DNA of 64,000 nt, taken from Turnera subulata. Taxonomy: Eukaryota; Streptophyta; Magnoliopsida; Malpighiales; Passifloraceae. The notes below the pieces were generated by a model that did not search any database, was not told the DNA's origin, and saw nothing but the letters and a program-made list of their open reading frames with translations. A program made the position numbers and the translations under genes. The stretch covers positions 38,231 to 102,230 of the forward strand of contig JAKUCV010003081.1 of assembly GCA_028386065.3 (NCBI GenBank), in the 5' to 3' direction. Positions 33,033 to 46,318 of this stretch are shown in pieces; position 1 is the stretch's first letter, and each line of letters begins with the position of its first letter.

Positions 33033-34010
33033 NNNNNNNNNNNNNNNNNNNNNNNNNNNNNNNNNNNNNNNNNNNNNNNNNNNNNNNNNNNNNNNNNNNN
33101 NNNNNNNNNNNNNNNNNNNNNNNNNNNNNNNNNNNNNNNNNNNNNNNNNNNNNNNNNNNNNNNNNNNNNNNNNNNNNNNNNNNNNNNNNNNNNNNNNNNN
33201 NNNNNNNNNNNNNNNNNNNNNNNNNNNNNNNNNNNNNNNNNNNNNNNNNNNNNNNNNNNNNNNNNNNNNNNNNNNNNNNNNNNNNNNNNNNNNNNNNNNN
33301 NNNNNNNNNNNNNNNNNNNNNNNNNNNNNNNNNNNNNNNNNNNNNNNNNNNNNNNNNNNNNNNNNNNNNNNNNNNNNNNNNNNNNNNNNNNNNNNNNNNN
33401 NNNNNNNNNNNNNNNNNNNNNNNNNNNNNNNNNNNNNNNNNNNNNNNNNNNNNNNNNNNNNNNNNNNNNNNNNNNNNNNNNNNNNNNNNNNNNNNNNNNN
33501 NNNNNNNNNNNNNNNNNNNNNNNNNNNNNNNNNNNNNNNNNNNNNNNNNNNNNNNNNNNNNNNNNNNNNNNNNNNNNNNNNNNNNNNNNNNNNNNNNNNN
33601 NNNNNNNNNNNNNNNNNNNNNNNNNNNNNNNNNNNNNNNNNNNNNNNNNNNNNNNNNNNNNNNNNNNNNNNNNNNNNNNNNNNNNNNNNNNNNNNNNNNN
33701 NNNNNNNNNNNNNNNNNNNNNNNNNNNNNNNNNNNNNNNNNNNNNNNNNNNNNNNNNNNNNNNNNNNNNNNNNNNNNNNNNNNNNNNNNNNNNNNNNNNN
33801 NNNNNNNNNNNNNNNNNNNNNNNNNNNNNNNNNNNNNNNNNNNNNNNNNNNNNNNNNNNNNNNNNNNNNNNNNNNNNNNNNNNNNNNNNNNNNNNNNNNN
33901 NNNNNNNNNNNNNNNNNNNNNNNNNNNNNNNNNNNNNNNNNNNNNNNNNNNNNNNNNNNNNNNNNNNNNNNNNNNNNNNNNNNNNNNNNNNNNNNNNNNN
34001 NNNNNNNNNN
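33033..34010. other. Assembly gap, 978 N
   Basis: Unknown sequence. It probably hides the copia gag-pol and 3' LTR. Real length may differ, since two long repeats meet here. Confidence 0.95.
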
Positions 34011-34212
34011 GTTGGAGAGAATCAGATTCTCACAACATCGATGTTACAAGTTGAACATCGATGTTCACATGTAATTTTGGTTTTCCAAATTTACAAACAC
34101 CAATGTATGATTCATCAAGAACTTGCATATAATGTATGGAATAATATATTGGTGAAATATTAAGTTCTTAGTTGCCTTCCATGATAAGCACTCATCAAGC
34201 TTAAGATCAACA
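34011..34212. other. Short unassigned stretch after the gap
   Basis: About 200 bp with no recognisable similarity elsewhere in the window; it may belong to the copia element or to the E3 3' UTR. Confidence 0.4.
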
Positions 34213-35691
34213 ACTAGTAATGAATTGGGGATTTATATGTTTGAACCTTAGGATAAATGAGATGATTTAATATTAAGATAAAAATATATTAAGGTATAAT
34301 TCATTAAAATATTGTCTTATTTTACTTATTTGGCCTTTCTTGTTTATTTTAACCTAATTATATTGAGATGATTTATTTTGGGGTCAAGGATAAATTTGAG
34401 GGCCTAAGTTAATGGAATGTGGACTTTCCAGAGTTAATCAACCCATAAACGCATTTCTTGCAGGCTAATTTTAGCTCTAACTTTCGTGGAAAATAAGAGT
34501 TAAAACATCATTTGAATGGAAAATGTGTTTTTGGTATGATGTTACATAAAATGGGGGATTGATTTGTAATCAATCAGTTATGGAATGAATGGGAGTAGTA
34601 ATCAAGAAAAGAGACGATTCTGGGTTGATTACGCGGTTGAATCATATCAGGGAGAAATTAGGGGAAATTGGATCAAAAAAGGAAAGAACGGGTGGAATGC
34701 AGGGGGTCGGGTGGTCCTTGCGGGACGACCGCCATGTCCGAGCGGCCACCCACAGATGACCGCGGGGCCTGGCGGCCATCCAGCAGATGACCACTGGCGG
34801 TCATGGGTGCCCGGAAATGCTTGATTTCGCCCCTAATTTGATTCTACACGGTTTTCGCCCAGATTTCTGGCCATAATCTTGATCATTAAGAGGTCCACGC
34901 CCCTGCACTAACCCAGAACACTATAAATAGGGCCTCCCATTCACATTTCAAGGGGATCATTCTCTCCTTTATACACACTACCTATAAGCTTTGGTGCTTG
35001 GAGAAACTCTACCTCTCCAAGTCCAGAAATATTTAGATAGCAGAAACTCTAGAAAAATTTTGTGAGAAGCATCAACAATAATCCAGCAAGGGTAGATCAA
35101 GAGGGGGGTTAACAATTGAGTTTAGAAGGGTAAAGAAGGTGGGTGGAGAACACAACCCAATCTAAGAAATTAGAAGAGGGCTACAAGAGGTAATCCTAAT
35201 CCCTTTATGTTTGCTGTTTATTGGTGATTTGATGATGATTTTGATGATGTGATTGCTGTGATGTTACAACAAGAACTACATGGGCTTTGAACCCGGTCGC
35301 CGGGGTACGTAGGTGGTCTCTAGTGGTGGAGACTCAAGCCCAAATATTTTTCTTTTTCTTTTTGTTTTAATTTTGTTATTATATGATTTGTTTCCACACC
35401 TTACACACACTTTCACAAGGCATACACATTTTCTTCAATTGCACGAAGTTTCGCCCCAACATGGATGGGTGCCTAACACCTTCCCATCCATGACGAACCC
35501 CCGGGCCCATTATCCTTGGTTCGCTAAACAGTTGCTTTAAATAGAGTCAGTGGGATTCAAGGACGGTTTTTCCCGAATTTTGTCCTATAATAAAATTCGG
35601 GTAGCGACTCCAAAGATAATGGGTGAAGGTAAAGAAGAAGGAGTAAGGGATAAGTGAGGAGGCCCAAGTGATTTTGGGTCGGGTCTTCACA
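34213..35691 (+). repeat. E3 3' LTR
   Basis: It contains GGCGGTCATG at 34796, a TATA box at 34922, and U5 GAACTACATGGGCTTTGAAC near 35273. It ends GGGTCTTCACA at 35691. It agrees closely with 26637-27844. The first 100 bp or so of the LTR are not recognised. Confidence 0.82.
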
Positions 35692-35787
35692 GATGGTTAA
35701 TACGAAGGTGTAAAGATTAAGTGATCAGGACCAATTAATTTTGGCTCGGGTCCTCACAATATGACTTCAGATTTCACAGTGGGTAGT

Positions 35788-38129
35788 TCTACTGTAACGC
35801 CCCGATTTTTCGTTAATTAATTTTTTTGGAATTTTCAAATTTTTAGAATTTAAATTCCAATTTTACCCTCGAAGAATTTTCAGATTTTTGGTCAAGAAAA
35901 AAAAATATTTATTATCCTTGGGAAATCTTATTTTAAGCGGGAGATATTCCTTGTTCGGGTTTCATCTGAAGTAAATCGTGTTTTGGGCTGAAACACAAAG
36001 TTTAATGTAGTTTTGATCAAAACTACGCCGTATTGAGAGAGCATAGCCTTGAAACTCAAGCGTGGCTTGTGTTTAGACCAGGATGTGAGGCTGCATTGAC
36101 TTGAGGCGCCAGGAGGACAAAACGACGTCGTTTTGTTAACCAAAATGACGCCGTTTTGAGCACCAGCCAAACCCTAGGTATAAATTCTTTCTTTTCTCTC
36201 TCTCCTCCCTTTCCTCACTCTCCTCTCTTCCGAGTTCGGCCGGCCACTCTCTTTTACTCCCCACGATCTCCTTTCTCTCATCCCTTTCTTTTCCACTCAA
36301 AACCGTCGCACCTGATATTTCATCCTCTTCCCCGTTCTCTTGATGTCGTCGCCGACCACCCCTCATTGTCAACATCTTATTTTGTTTCGCTTGACCCATA
36401 GATCCATGGTCAGAGAAGGTTTCGGGGGTGGAGGAACTGAGGCACGCCGACAGAGACGAGCAACGGTTCGAGAACGAGGCTCGAGCCTGCGCCGTTGTCG
36501 CCTGCCACGAGGTAAGTCGCCGGATTCCTTCTTCTTCTTCTTTGTTCTTCTTCCTTTCGTCTTGCGGCTGTGGACTACCCGGTACAGATTTGCTAATCAG
36601 GTACTTCTTTTTGTTTTGTTGGTGGTGGCTGGGCTCGTCAATGGTGGTGGTGTGTCTGTTGTTGTTGCTTGGGTTGGTACTTGCGTGCGTGACGGAGGTC
36701 GGGTCATGTAGTGTCTGTGTTGTTGCAGAAGACGGTGGTGATGGGCTTCTCTGGCAGTGTTGCTGCTAGGTTTGGGCCACTACTGTTTGTACATATACAA
36801 ATTCCGGAACCCGATAATATCGAGGTAGGAGACGGATTTATCTTCCAGGATGTTTCTAATGCTCCAGGTGAGGACTTATAAACCTTTGTATGCATTACTG
36901 CCTACAATGCTCGGTTAATAAACTTGGAACAAGAAGTGGTAATACTTGGTTAGTGTTGTATGCTATATGCATGTATGTCTGTTGTGTTGGTGTTCCTGTG
37001 TGCACTTGTATCTTAAAGATGATACCTTGATGCAGTATGTCTGATTACGTGTATTACGTGCCTGTTTGATATGTTATGCCAGTTGAGCATGAGTTTGTTG
37101 GTTATGAGATATAACATGTGATATGACTTTGTGGTTCGTGTGGTGACTTGAGGGCTGGAGGCCCGGATTTGAGAATAAGATATTAAATCCACACAACCCT
37201 GTTTGATAATAACGTATGGCTAAACTCTTAAAACATAATTGAGAATAACGAACTATAATAATTCTACTGTGGGGCTGTTGACCGGTTTGTTCGAGCGGGA
37301 AGTGATACCCCTCGGGATTTCATACGGGATAGCATGGTATATGCGGTTTAGCATATGGGTCTGTGATGACCGGTTCTACCTCCCTCTTTCTATCTCCCCC
37401 TTTCTACCTCCCTCTTTCTCTCTGTCTGTCTCTCTCTCTATGATGATATTTGGGCTTGGGCCCTGATTGTATTTGGGCTTATGTCCTGGTTGTCTGATTA
37501 GACGGGACTGAGCTCGACGCATACAGTAGGGGGCCCTAATAAAACATTCAACCCTAATAACAATAAAGTACAATGATAATAAAGTGTTTAAAGATCAGTG
37601 TTAGTTTGAAGTCTGATGATGACTTGTATTGTTCATTGTGACTTGTTTGTGCATTGTGGTTGTTGTTGCTTGATGCCGGTGTACTTGTAGTTGATTTGTA
37701 TGTGTATACACTGGTTTATTTGTTTGCGGTGAGACAGTGGTTGGTCTCACCCCCTCACGTCTTTATACAGGTTAACTGATCGTTGATCAGGAGTGCATAT
37801 CAGCGGGTGGCGGTGCTTTTCCTCCTCGGGACGGGTCCATAGGGTTCATTGCATATGTGTCATCATGTTTTATAGTCTTCCGCTGCATACTTGTTTCTTT
37901 GTATAGTTTATTGTATAATTGTACATTGGTTATGCTGTTTGTATCGTATCCCGAGTAGAAGGGCAATTTGATCCTTTCACATGTTATAATTTATTAAAAA
38001 TGGATATTCTGGGATACGGGCGTTTCAGCTGATGATTTTCGTGTCCCGGGAATGATAAGGGCAATCTAGTCATTTTATATTTAAATCCTATTTTATATTA
38101 ATAAATTGGGACACGGGCGTTTCATCTAC
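35788..38129 (+). mobile_element. LTR-A2: solo LTR with TSD TCTAC
   Basis: The LTR at 35793-38124 (2332 bp) runs TGTAACGCCCCGATTTTTCG to GGGCGTTTCA, with TCTAC on both sides (35788-35792, 38125-38129). Shared blocks with LTR-A1 are listed there. It includes the palindrome AAAACGACGTCGTTTT near 36118 and a GAGACAGTGGTTGGTCTCAC hairpin near 37730. No internal region is present. Confidence 0.88.
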
Positions 38130-39164
38130 TTCAGTTCTTCAAATTCATCTTCTTGTATGGAGGCAAAAAGGAAAAAAGTCTCCAAGTATAACGGCTATGT
38201 GTCCCTGTCAGCTGCATCGAATTCTGGCATGAAAGGCGCCAAAATGTAAACATTTAAATCCCCTAATAGTCGCTTTCAAGAATTGGTATCTTTGACGCCA
38301 CTACACATCATTATCGTAACAACTTTTTTTGAGATCTAGGTTGTTGCTCACATGTTGATTTCTTATGAACGTTAAGAGAGGAAGTTGTAACTTATTTGAA
38401 TAATCATGTATGGTTCTATAAATATAGAGTACTAGGTACCTTTGACTTCCTAGCAATGGGTTAGCATAACACAAAGACTAAAGAAAACCTGCTTTCATCT
38501 ATCTCCTGTCGCTGTTAGATTTGACACCAAAGACACCAAGAACGTCAGCTTCTCTTTGCAGAATCCTAATTGACTCCAACATATGAACCTAACTCGATTC
38601 AGCTTTGATCTTAGTGGAAGTGGGTTGCAGGCATTTTGAATTAAATCTATAGAGTTCAAATACATATAGAGTACTAGATTGTAGAATACCTTGAAGCTCA
38701 AGCATGCGTGTGAGTCATTTTACTTTAAGCCCATTTTTCTTTAACAGGTGCTTAAGAGCGCACTTCTACAAATCCTATGTCAGTGGTTTTGCCTTCCTAT
38801 CATTTCACTGACCTGATCTGACTAGCCTGGCGAAGAAGGGGTTTGTCCAAAAACAACAAGGGGAGAGGACTCGTAGATCTTGCACCCACCCACCCTAAGA
38901 AAAAAAAAAAGGCAGGGGCATAATACATTCTAAAATATGGTAAAATATTGGTAAATATACTACTTTTGGTCCCATTTCATTTCTGGCTGAAGACTTATGT
39001 GAATGTTTTGGAATTGTTTTGGCATGGGAAAGTTGGCCTGTTCGCGTTTCATAACAAATAGATTCACAGTAGCAACAGAAAAAAAAATGAAACCAAATAG
39101 ATTCACATACCATATAGCTCAAAGGTTCCAAAAAAACTCTTATTAAGAGCGAGGTAGGACCGTT
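38130..39164. other. Intergenic, nothing recognised
   Basis: Single-copy-looking sequence of ordinary base composition with an A-run at 38897. No convincing gene or repeat on either strand. Confidence 0.5.
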
Positions 39165-39169
39165 CTAAT

Positions 39170-39952
39170 TGTCACGCTGCTCGCGAGACGGGTTCAAGAA
39201 TTGCGCGGGAGAATCCTTGAGAGGCCCAGGATACGCTTGAAGCATGCGGAGTTCTCCAGAAGGATGCGGAATTTTCTAGATGGTGGTGGTGCACCTTAGG
39301 GAGTTCTAGAAAGTTCTAGAAGATGGTGGAATTTTCTAGAAGCTTGGGGAAGACTCTAGATAACTCTAGAAAGGCATACAAGGTCCTGGGAGTTCTGGAA
39401 GGTTCTAGAACCTCCTGGAACTTTGCGGAATATTATGGAAACTTGGGGAAGGTTCTAGAGTGTCTAGGGGAGTCTAGAACATTCTAGGACAAGTTAGGAT
39501 AAGGATGGCTAGATATTTCAGGGGAAATATCTAGAAGGTGTAATGGTAGCCATTGGATCGTGGAACCTTCTAGAGGCGCGATCCAAGCCATCCATTGAGG
39601 AGGTGGATGGCCTATAAATAGGGGAAGGGTCCCTTCATTTGGAGTAAGGCAATGGAAGCCAAGCCAAAGGCCATGGGAGCCTAAGGCAAGGCAAGTAGAT
39701 GGGAACTTTGGGTATTCAAGTGTAAAGAGCACGGGGCTCACACTTATACAAACACTTTGGTATTAATATACACTTTGCTTTCCTCCAATACTTTTTTGAG
39801 TGTTCTCTTGCTAGCGTGGTAGCGGGGTTTAGGCTGACTTAGGCTTGAGATTGGGGTTCTTGCCTAAGTGCCGCACGGGCTATTGTTGGGATTTCCATGT
39901 CTCGTGACAATTGGTGGCGGAGTTTGCATTCCAAAACTCCCGGCCCGTGACA
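39170..39952 (+). repeat. 5' LTR of the compact element, with TATA
   Basis: TATAAATA at 39613-39620 follows a long 10-bp-periodic array at about 39251-39490. Near its end it contains TGACAATTGGTGGCGGAG (39906-39923), resembling an older LTR end plus primer site, so the LTR boundary may once have been there. Confidence 0.88.
39251..39490. promoter_or_regulatory. Heat-shock-element-like 10-bp array in the 5' LTR
   Basis: About two dozen consecutive decamers of consensus nnTTCTAGAA keep strict register. A perfect TTCTAGAAAGTTCTAGAA lies at 39304-39321, and seven consecutive decamers at 39391-39460 end in GGAA, AGAA or AGAG. Alternating TTC and GAA at 5-bp spacing is the known binding site of heat-shock factors. 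Regulation by heat is inference. Confidence 0.6.
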
Positions 39953-39954
39953 GT

Positions 39955-39967
39955 TGGTAGCGGAGCC
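39955..39967 (+). other. Primer-binding site of the compact element
   Basis: TGGTAGCGGAGCC, identical to the 13 bases after the copia LTR at 32822-32834. It matches the complement of plant initiator tRNA-Met (TGGTATCAGAGCC, from memory) at 11 of 13 positions. Confidence 0.6.
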
Positions 39968-40824
39968 AATTCGTTCCAACTCCGATGTCCGAGGTGGCTG
40001 CACGCCCCTCTAGGTTGTTGGGGAGAGGGTAATGACCTCGTGACGATGGTGGAGTAATGTCAGAGGTGGCTGCACGCCCCAATAGGTGGATCTTTTGGGG
40101 AGAGGGTAATGACCTCCTGACATTGACCGAGCCAGGTTCACTAGCTTGGGAGATGGCTTGTAGGGAGGCCGACGGAGTGTTGTTAAAGGAGAGCACGTTC
40201 CTAGGGAGGAACAACGCGTTTCCAATGTAGCAAAAAGTCTTCTAGGGAGAGGACTGAATTGTGGAGCGGAGTGCGAGTCGAGGCTGGCGTGGGAGACGCT
40301 TGCCATTGGGATGGCGACATGGTTGAAGAGGTGGGCCGAGGCATCAAGGAGTAATGGTCGGGGGACCTTGAGGAGCTCCAAAGAGAGATGCAAGGCACTC
40401 TCAACGTAGTCGTAGGCTCGCGGAAAAAGGAGATGGACGATTTGAGGGGCCGCCAAACCACATGATGCTTGTTACCGTGAGGGAGGAGACGTGTGTGATG
40501 CAAGGGATCAAGGGGGATTGGTCTCTTCGCAAGTGTGAGGTTTCCATCAACATTGCCGAAGGCGATAGGGGAGTCGCCGACACAGGAGGTGCGCTACAAC
40601 AGGGCAAGGCCAAGGTGCAGCAAGCCAAGAGATTACAGGGGCGACACCGACACGAAGGGAAAGTGGAGGTGACCAAAGGCTTGATGGGGAGCACCAAGGG
40701 AGTTGGCCAATCCGACATGCCAATGTAGGGACGAAGGCGTAGGAGGCGCACAAGAAACCAGGGAATGCGCAAGGAGTGCGCATGGGAGCGCAACGAGGGC
40801 GTTGCACAATCAAGTGGGGGAGAA

Positions 40825-41601
40825 TGTCACGCTGCTCGCGAGACGGGTCCAAGAATTGCGCGGGAGAATTCTTGAGGGGCCCGGGATACGCTTGAAGCAT
40901 GAGGAGTTCTCCAGAAGGATGCGGAATTCTCTAGATGGTGGTGGTGCACCCTAGGGAGTTCTAGAAAGTTCTAGAAGATGGTGGAATTTTCTAGAAGCTT
41001 GGGGAAGACTCTAGAGAATTCTAGAAAGGCATAGAAGGTCCTGGGAGTTCTGGAAGGATCTAGAACCTCCTGGAACTTTGCGGAATATTATGGAAACTTG
41101 GGGAAGGTTCTAGAGTGTCTAGGGGAATCTAAAACATTCTAGGACAAGTTAGGATAAGGATGGCTAGATATTTCAGGGGAAATATCTAGAAGGTGTAATG
41201 GTAGCCATTGGATCGTGGAATCTTCTAGAGGCGCGATCCAAGCCATCCATTGAGGAGGTGGATGGCCTATAAATAGGGGAAGGGTCCCCTCATTTGGAGT
41301 AAGGCAATGGAAGCCAAGCCAAAGGCCATGGGAGCCTAAGGCAAGGCAAGTAGATGGGAACTTTGGGTATTCGAGTGTAAAGAGCACGGGGCTCACACTT
41401 GTACAAACACTTTGGTATTAATATACACTTTGCTTTCCTCCAATAGTTTTTTGAGTGTTCTCTTGCTAGCATGGTAGCGGGGTTTAGGCTGACTTAAGCT
41501 TGAGATTGAGGCTCTTGCCTAAGTACCGCACGGGCTATTGTTGGGATTTCCAAGTCTCGTGACAATTGGTGGCGGAGTTTGCAAGAATGCCGGCCGTGAC
41601 A
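40825..41601 (+). repeat. 3' LTR of the compact element
   Basis: A copy of 39170-39952 with the TTCTAGAAAGTTCTAGAA core at 40959-40976 and TATAAATA at 41268-41275. Its last 30 bp are shorter than in the 5' copy. Confidence 0.88.
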
Positions 41602-41606
41602 CTAAT

Positions 41607-42143
41607 GCAGGCTTTCTGAATTGGCATCGAACCATACAACTTAAACGCCGTCATCCAAAAAAATGTATTTGAAGTCCATCACTATCAATCAAATGAAAAA
41701 AGCCAAAACAAAATGTCAACATCCTTTCGTGTATAAATTCAATAAGCCCATTAATTTCAAAGTGCGATTCATATACAATATTCCAGTACAACCGGAAGTT
41801 TATGCCAAAAGGGCTTCCCAAGGGTGAAACATATGTTATACAAGGGTGAACATATAATGCTTATGCCAAGAGGAAAACAAAGCGGTTTTCCACCATAGAT
41901 TTGATTCAAGGAACGACTTTATACGATACTCTTAATGCCAACAACTTGAAAATGTAAATCAACATATCAAAATCTTGCAAACTCAACAAGCCAGAAGTTT
42001 TACTCGGATTAAAAGGGATTTCTGAATATGGGACAGCCAGGCCTAGGTGCTACAGTATCCAAAATTATGAACGCAACACTGTTCTCCATAAAGAAAACGA
42101 AAATCCAACAAGCCCCAATATAACTCTAATGGACTCGCTGAGC
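41607..42143. other. Intergenic, 3' flank of RPL15
   Basis: No coding region. It probably includes the RPL15 3' UTR near 42060-42143; no clear polyadenylation signal was picked out. Confidence 0.5.
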
Positions 42144-43625
<1,482 letters not shown>

Positions 43626-43714
43626 TGGATCCGAGTTGAAGCCGCAGCTGCTTGGTGGCTATTGGTGTTTTTTGCACCTTACAAATATGCAGGACAGGCG
43701 GAGGAGGTGGCTTA

Positions 43715-43910
43715 AGACAAAACCCTAGCGCTCTCCTTTCGTTTCTATAAACTCCACCACATCGAATCCGGGCCGTCCATTTCCTGTCCCGAAAGAAGCC
43801 ACCGTCTGCGGGCGACGTCGTTTCGTGCTTAAGTTGGCCAAGCCCAATACTGCAAATCATTACGAAATTACCCTGCCGTTCCGTGCAAATAATTGGGCTA
43901 AGCCCATCAC
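43715..43910 (-). promoter_or_regulatory. RPL15 promoter: telo-box-like and site II motifs
   Basis: AAACCCTAG at 43720-43728 resembles the telo box. TGGGCT site II words read at 43841-43846 (inverse AGCCCA) and as a facing pair at 43893-43906 (TGGGCTaAGCCCA). Telo box plus site II is the known signature of plant ribosomal-protein promoters. Confidence 0.6.
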
Positions 43911-44354
43911 GATGAAATTATTTCTTTTTTTGGTTTCTTATAGCATCCAGAGTTTTCTTTTTAAAAAAAAACAACAATTCAAACTTGCATTTCGTAAACT
44001 GAGTTAGGAATGCATCCTAACAACAACAAATGGCTCTCAACTAGAGCAAAGAGTATCAGCAGATACAACTCAGCATCAAAGCGCTGTGAAAAAGATTAGA
44101 GGGAATTAATTAGTAAAAACTGATACTCAAGAAATGTACAGGGCATGTAATTCAGGAGAAAGAGGCCTTTGCTTGAGAATTTTAAGGCCACTAAATCGTA
44201 ATCTAATATAAGAACAAATCTTTCTAACACTACTATTGGAGGAACGGAATCGTTGAGTGAATTATCGACGGTTTCGCTCCCCTCTAAAGATGATATATGC
44301 AGCGACCCGTAGCAGCATGGATGTAAGACTTTTTTTCTGGCCCATTTAGATTAG

Positions 44355-46318
44355 GGTAGCATTTAGATTACGGACGAGACTGGACTGGACTGTACTGTAG
44401 TACTATCCCATCCAGTGTTTAGTATGCTCTACACTAGAAGGGACTCTTGTGCTGAAAAGTGTTTGGTAGACGGTGGACTGGACTGGACTAATGCTATTAA
44501 AGACAATAATGCCTTTAGACTTGTTAGACTTGTTGTCTTCAGAGATGTCTAGTAAACTGCGAATTGAATTGGACTAAATGTTATTATAAGATAATATATT
44601 CAAGGTTTTGAAAACCGGACCGGCCATTGAACCGGCAAAAGGGATGTTCAAGGAAAACCGGGGTTCAACCGGGGTTCAATCGTTTTATTAAAATATATTA
44701 ATTTTTTAAGAAAACAGTCAAAATATATTCATTATAATAATTTTATGGTCAAAATTGAAGTCATTCCCAATATATACTAAAACTTATGTAAAGATAACAC
44801 TAATTTGTAATAGTTTAGTTGGTTAATGACTTTAAATATTATTAGGAGGTCAAGGGTTCAAGTCTTACTCTCACCATTTTTAAAACTTTTAAATGAAAAA
44901 AAGAGGTTCAACCGGTAAAAAACCGGTAAAAACCGGCCGGTTCGTTAAAAACCGTAAAAACCGGCCGGTTCAAAACGATTGTGTAACAGGGGGTTTTTTC
45001 CAGTGAACCGGACCGGGGCTTTGCTGAAAAGGCGGTTGAACCGGGTTAACCGGACGAACCGGTCCGGTTTTGATAACCTTGAATATATTAACCTTTAAAT
45101 GTGTGACTCTGTCACGAGCGGGAGAAATATATTACGAATCATCTAGCATTTTAAGTAATATACCGATCATATTATATTTGTTGGTTCATTTTTATAATTT
45201 ATGAAACTTGAATAAGCCGGAGGAAACATATTAAGAGTCATCTAACATTTTAAATTATTTAATGGGTGTAAAATATATCGTAGCATTTTGAAGTATATGC
45301 ATGGGAGGGTTGGGATTTGAGTAGAATTTAGGCTTGTAATAAATAATATAAAAAGAGTATATGCATCATAACCACATCTAATTATTAATAATATAATTTT
45401 TTAGAATATCATGGTACATATATATTTTTTAGATATGTTTTGATTATTTTATTTATATATTTAAAGAAAACAACACAAACGTAATGATATAAGAATATAT
45501 ATGATTAGTTTTTGAGATTGATATGGTAATATTATACAACATTTTTTATAAGTCAAATTTTGTGGAAATCTATTGTGGATCCTTTATTGTTTTAGTCAAA
45601 GTCCTTAGATGAAGGCCCATGTTAAGCCCACATTAGAAACCCAACCCAAAAAAATCACTCGCTCAAGGTCACCGCCGCTCATGGCGGCCAAGAAATATCA
45701 AGCCACCATCACTGTGATTTGCTACTATTCTTTGCATCTAACCACAATTGGAGGAAGAGAAACAGAAAAATTATGGTTTCCATCTACTAGCTTCAGGTGA
45801 GCACCATTGCCATGAGTTGACGGTTACGGCTGCACAACGAAGAGATAGAGGGAGGACAGTGGGGGCGGCAACGAAGAACTGAAGAGATAGGGAGGAGACG
45901 AGGCAGACGGCAGCATGAAGATGAGACAGAGGGGAGACAAAGAAGACAACAACTCGATGATGTAGAAGGTGATGCAAGGGACGAAACGCCAGCGAAGGCA
46001 AGGGTGAACTTTGAGAGGAGACCAAAAAGAAAATGAGAAGGTTGAAAAAGAGAAAAAAAAAAAAAAGGAAAAAAAATGAGGGATTTATATTATGATGAAG
46101 GACAAATTTGAGATTGAGAAAATATAATGGGGTTAATTTTGGTATACAAACAGTATTGTCCTGGGACATTAATTATAGCTGAGGACAGAAATTAATGATT
46201 TTGTCCTAAGAGCGTTCCACTACAATCCTTTACTTTAATCCCGTCCCGCATCCCAAACATCCACCCTTTGGAAATAGTCCCACTCCGCCGGTACCATATC
46301 CGCATTCCAAACGCTACC
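44355..46318. mobile_element. Possible non-autonomous TIR transposon, 1.96 kb
   Basis: GGTAGCATTTAGATTACGG at 44355 matches the inverse of the right end (GGTAGCGTTTGGAATGCGG, ending 46318) at about 15 of 19 positions; several mismatches are A/G. TTA on the left and TAA on the right could be a Harbinger-like target but are not identical. The inside is AT-rich, carries the nested hAT MITE, and has a short GC-richer part at 45600-46060 without recognisable coding. Confidence 0.4.
44593..45089. mobile_element. hAT-type MITE, 481 bp, with 8-bp TSD AATATATT
   Basis: The element at 44601-45081 has TIRs CAAGGTTTTGAAAACCGG and, inverse at the right end, CAAGGTTATCAAAACCGG. AATATATT lies on both sides (44593-44600, 45082-45089). 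It is a longer relative of 10144-10307, with ACCGG-rich ends and an AT-rich middle. Confidence 0.88.

Larger units (their letters stand above)
26637..35691 (+). mobile_element. E3: Tat-type element with nested copia element and gap
   Basis: LTRs at 26637-27844 (5' end missing) and about 34213-35691 are about 95% alike by eye and enclose a primer site, gag-protease and linker. RT and later parts are absent from the visible sequence. A copia element starts at 31317 inside the element and disappears into the N gap, so missing pol could lie there or be deleted. Confidence 0.78.
39165..41606 (+). mobile_element. Compact non-autonomous LTR retrotransposon with TSD CTAAT
   Basis: The element at 39170-41601 (2432 bp) has LTRs at 39170-39952 and 40825-41601, flanked by CTAAT copies (39165-39169, 41602-41606). 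LTRs start TGTCACGCTGC and end CCGTGACA, and are about 96-97% alike by eye, so insertion is fairly recent. A primer site lies at 39955-39967 and a polypurine tract (AGTGGGGGAGAA) at 40813-40824. The 872-bp inside has no gag or pol similarity; it holds a direct duplication (GAGGTGGCTGCACGCCCC at about 39989 and 40062). It would need proteins from another element to move. Confidence 0.9.

Noticed and set aside
33006..34163. Reading frames of over 350 codons across 33006-34163
   Set aside because: They are almost wholly N; only a few codons at each edge are real.
35692..35792. A second partial LTR tail (GGCTCGGGTCCTCACA)
   Set aside because: Only about 70 bp resemble the Tat LTR end; too short and diverged to call a separate element.
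40010..40954. Several frames inside the compact LTR element, mainly minus strand
   Set aside because: No gag, protease or RT motif and mutually overlapping; chance frames in GC-rich sequence fit better.
45771..46169. Minus-strand frame of 132 codons
   Set aside because: Phe/Leu/Ser-rich product of an A-run-bearing region, with no recognisable domain.
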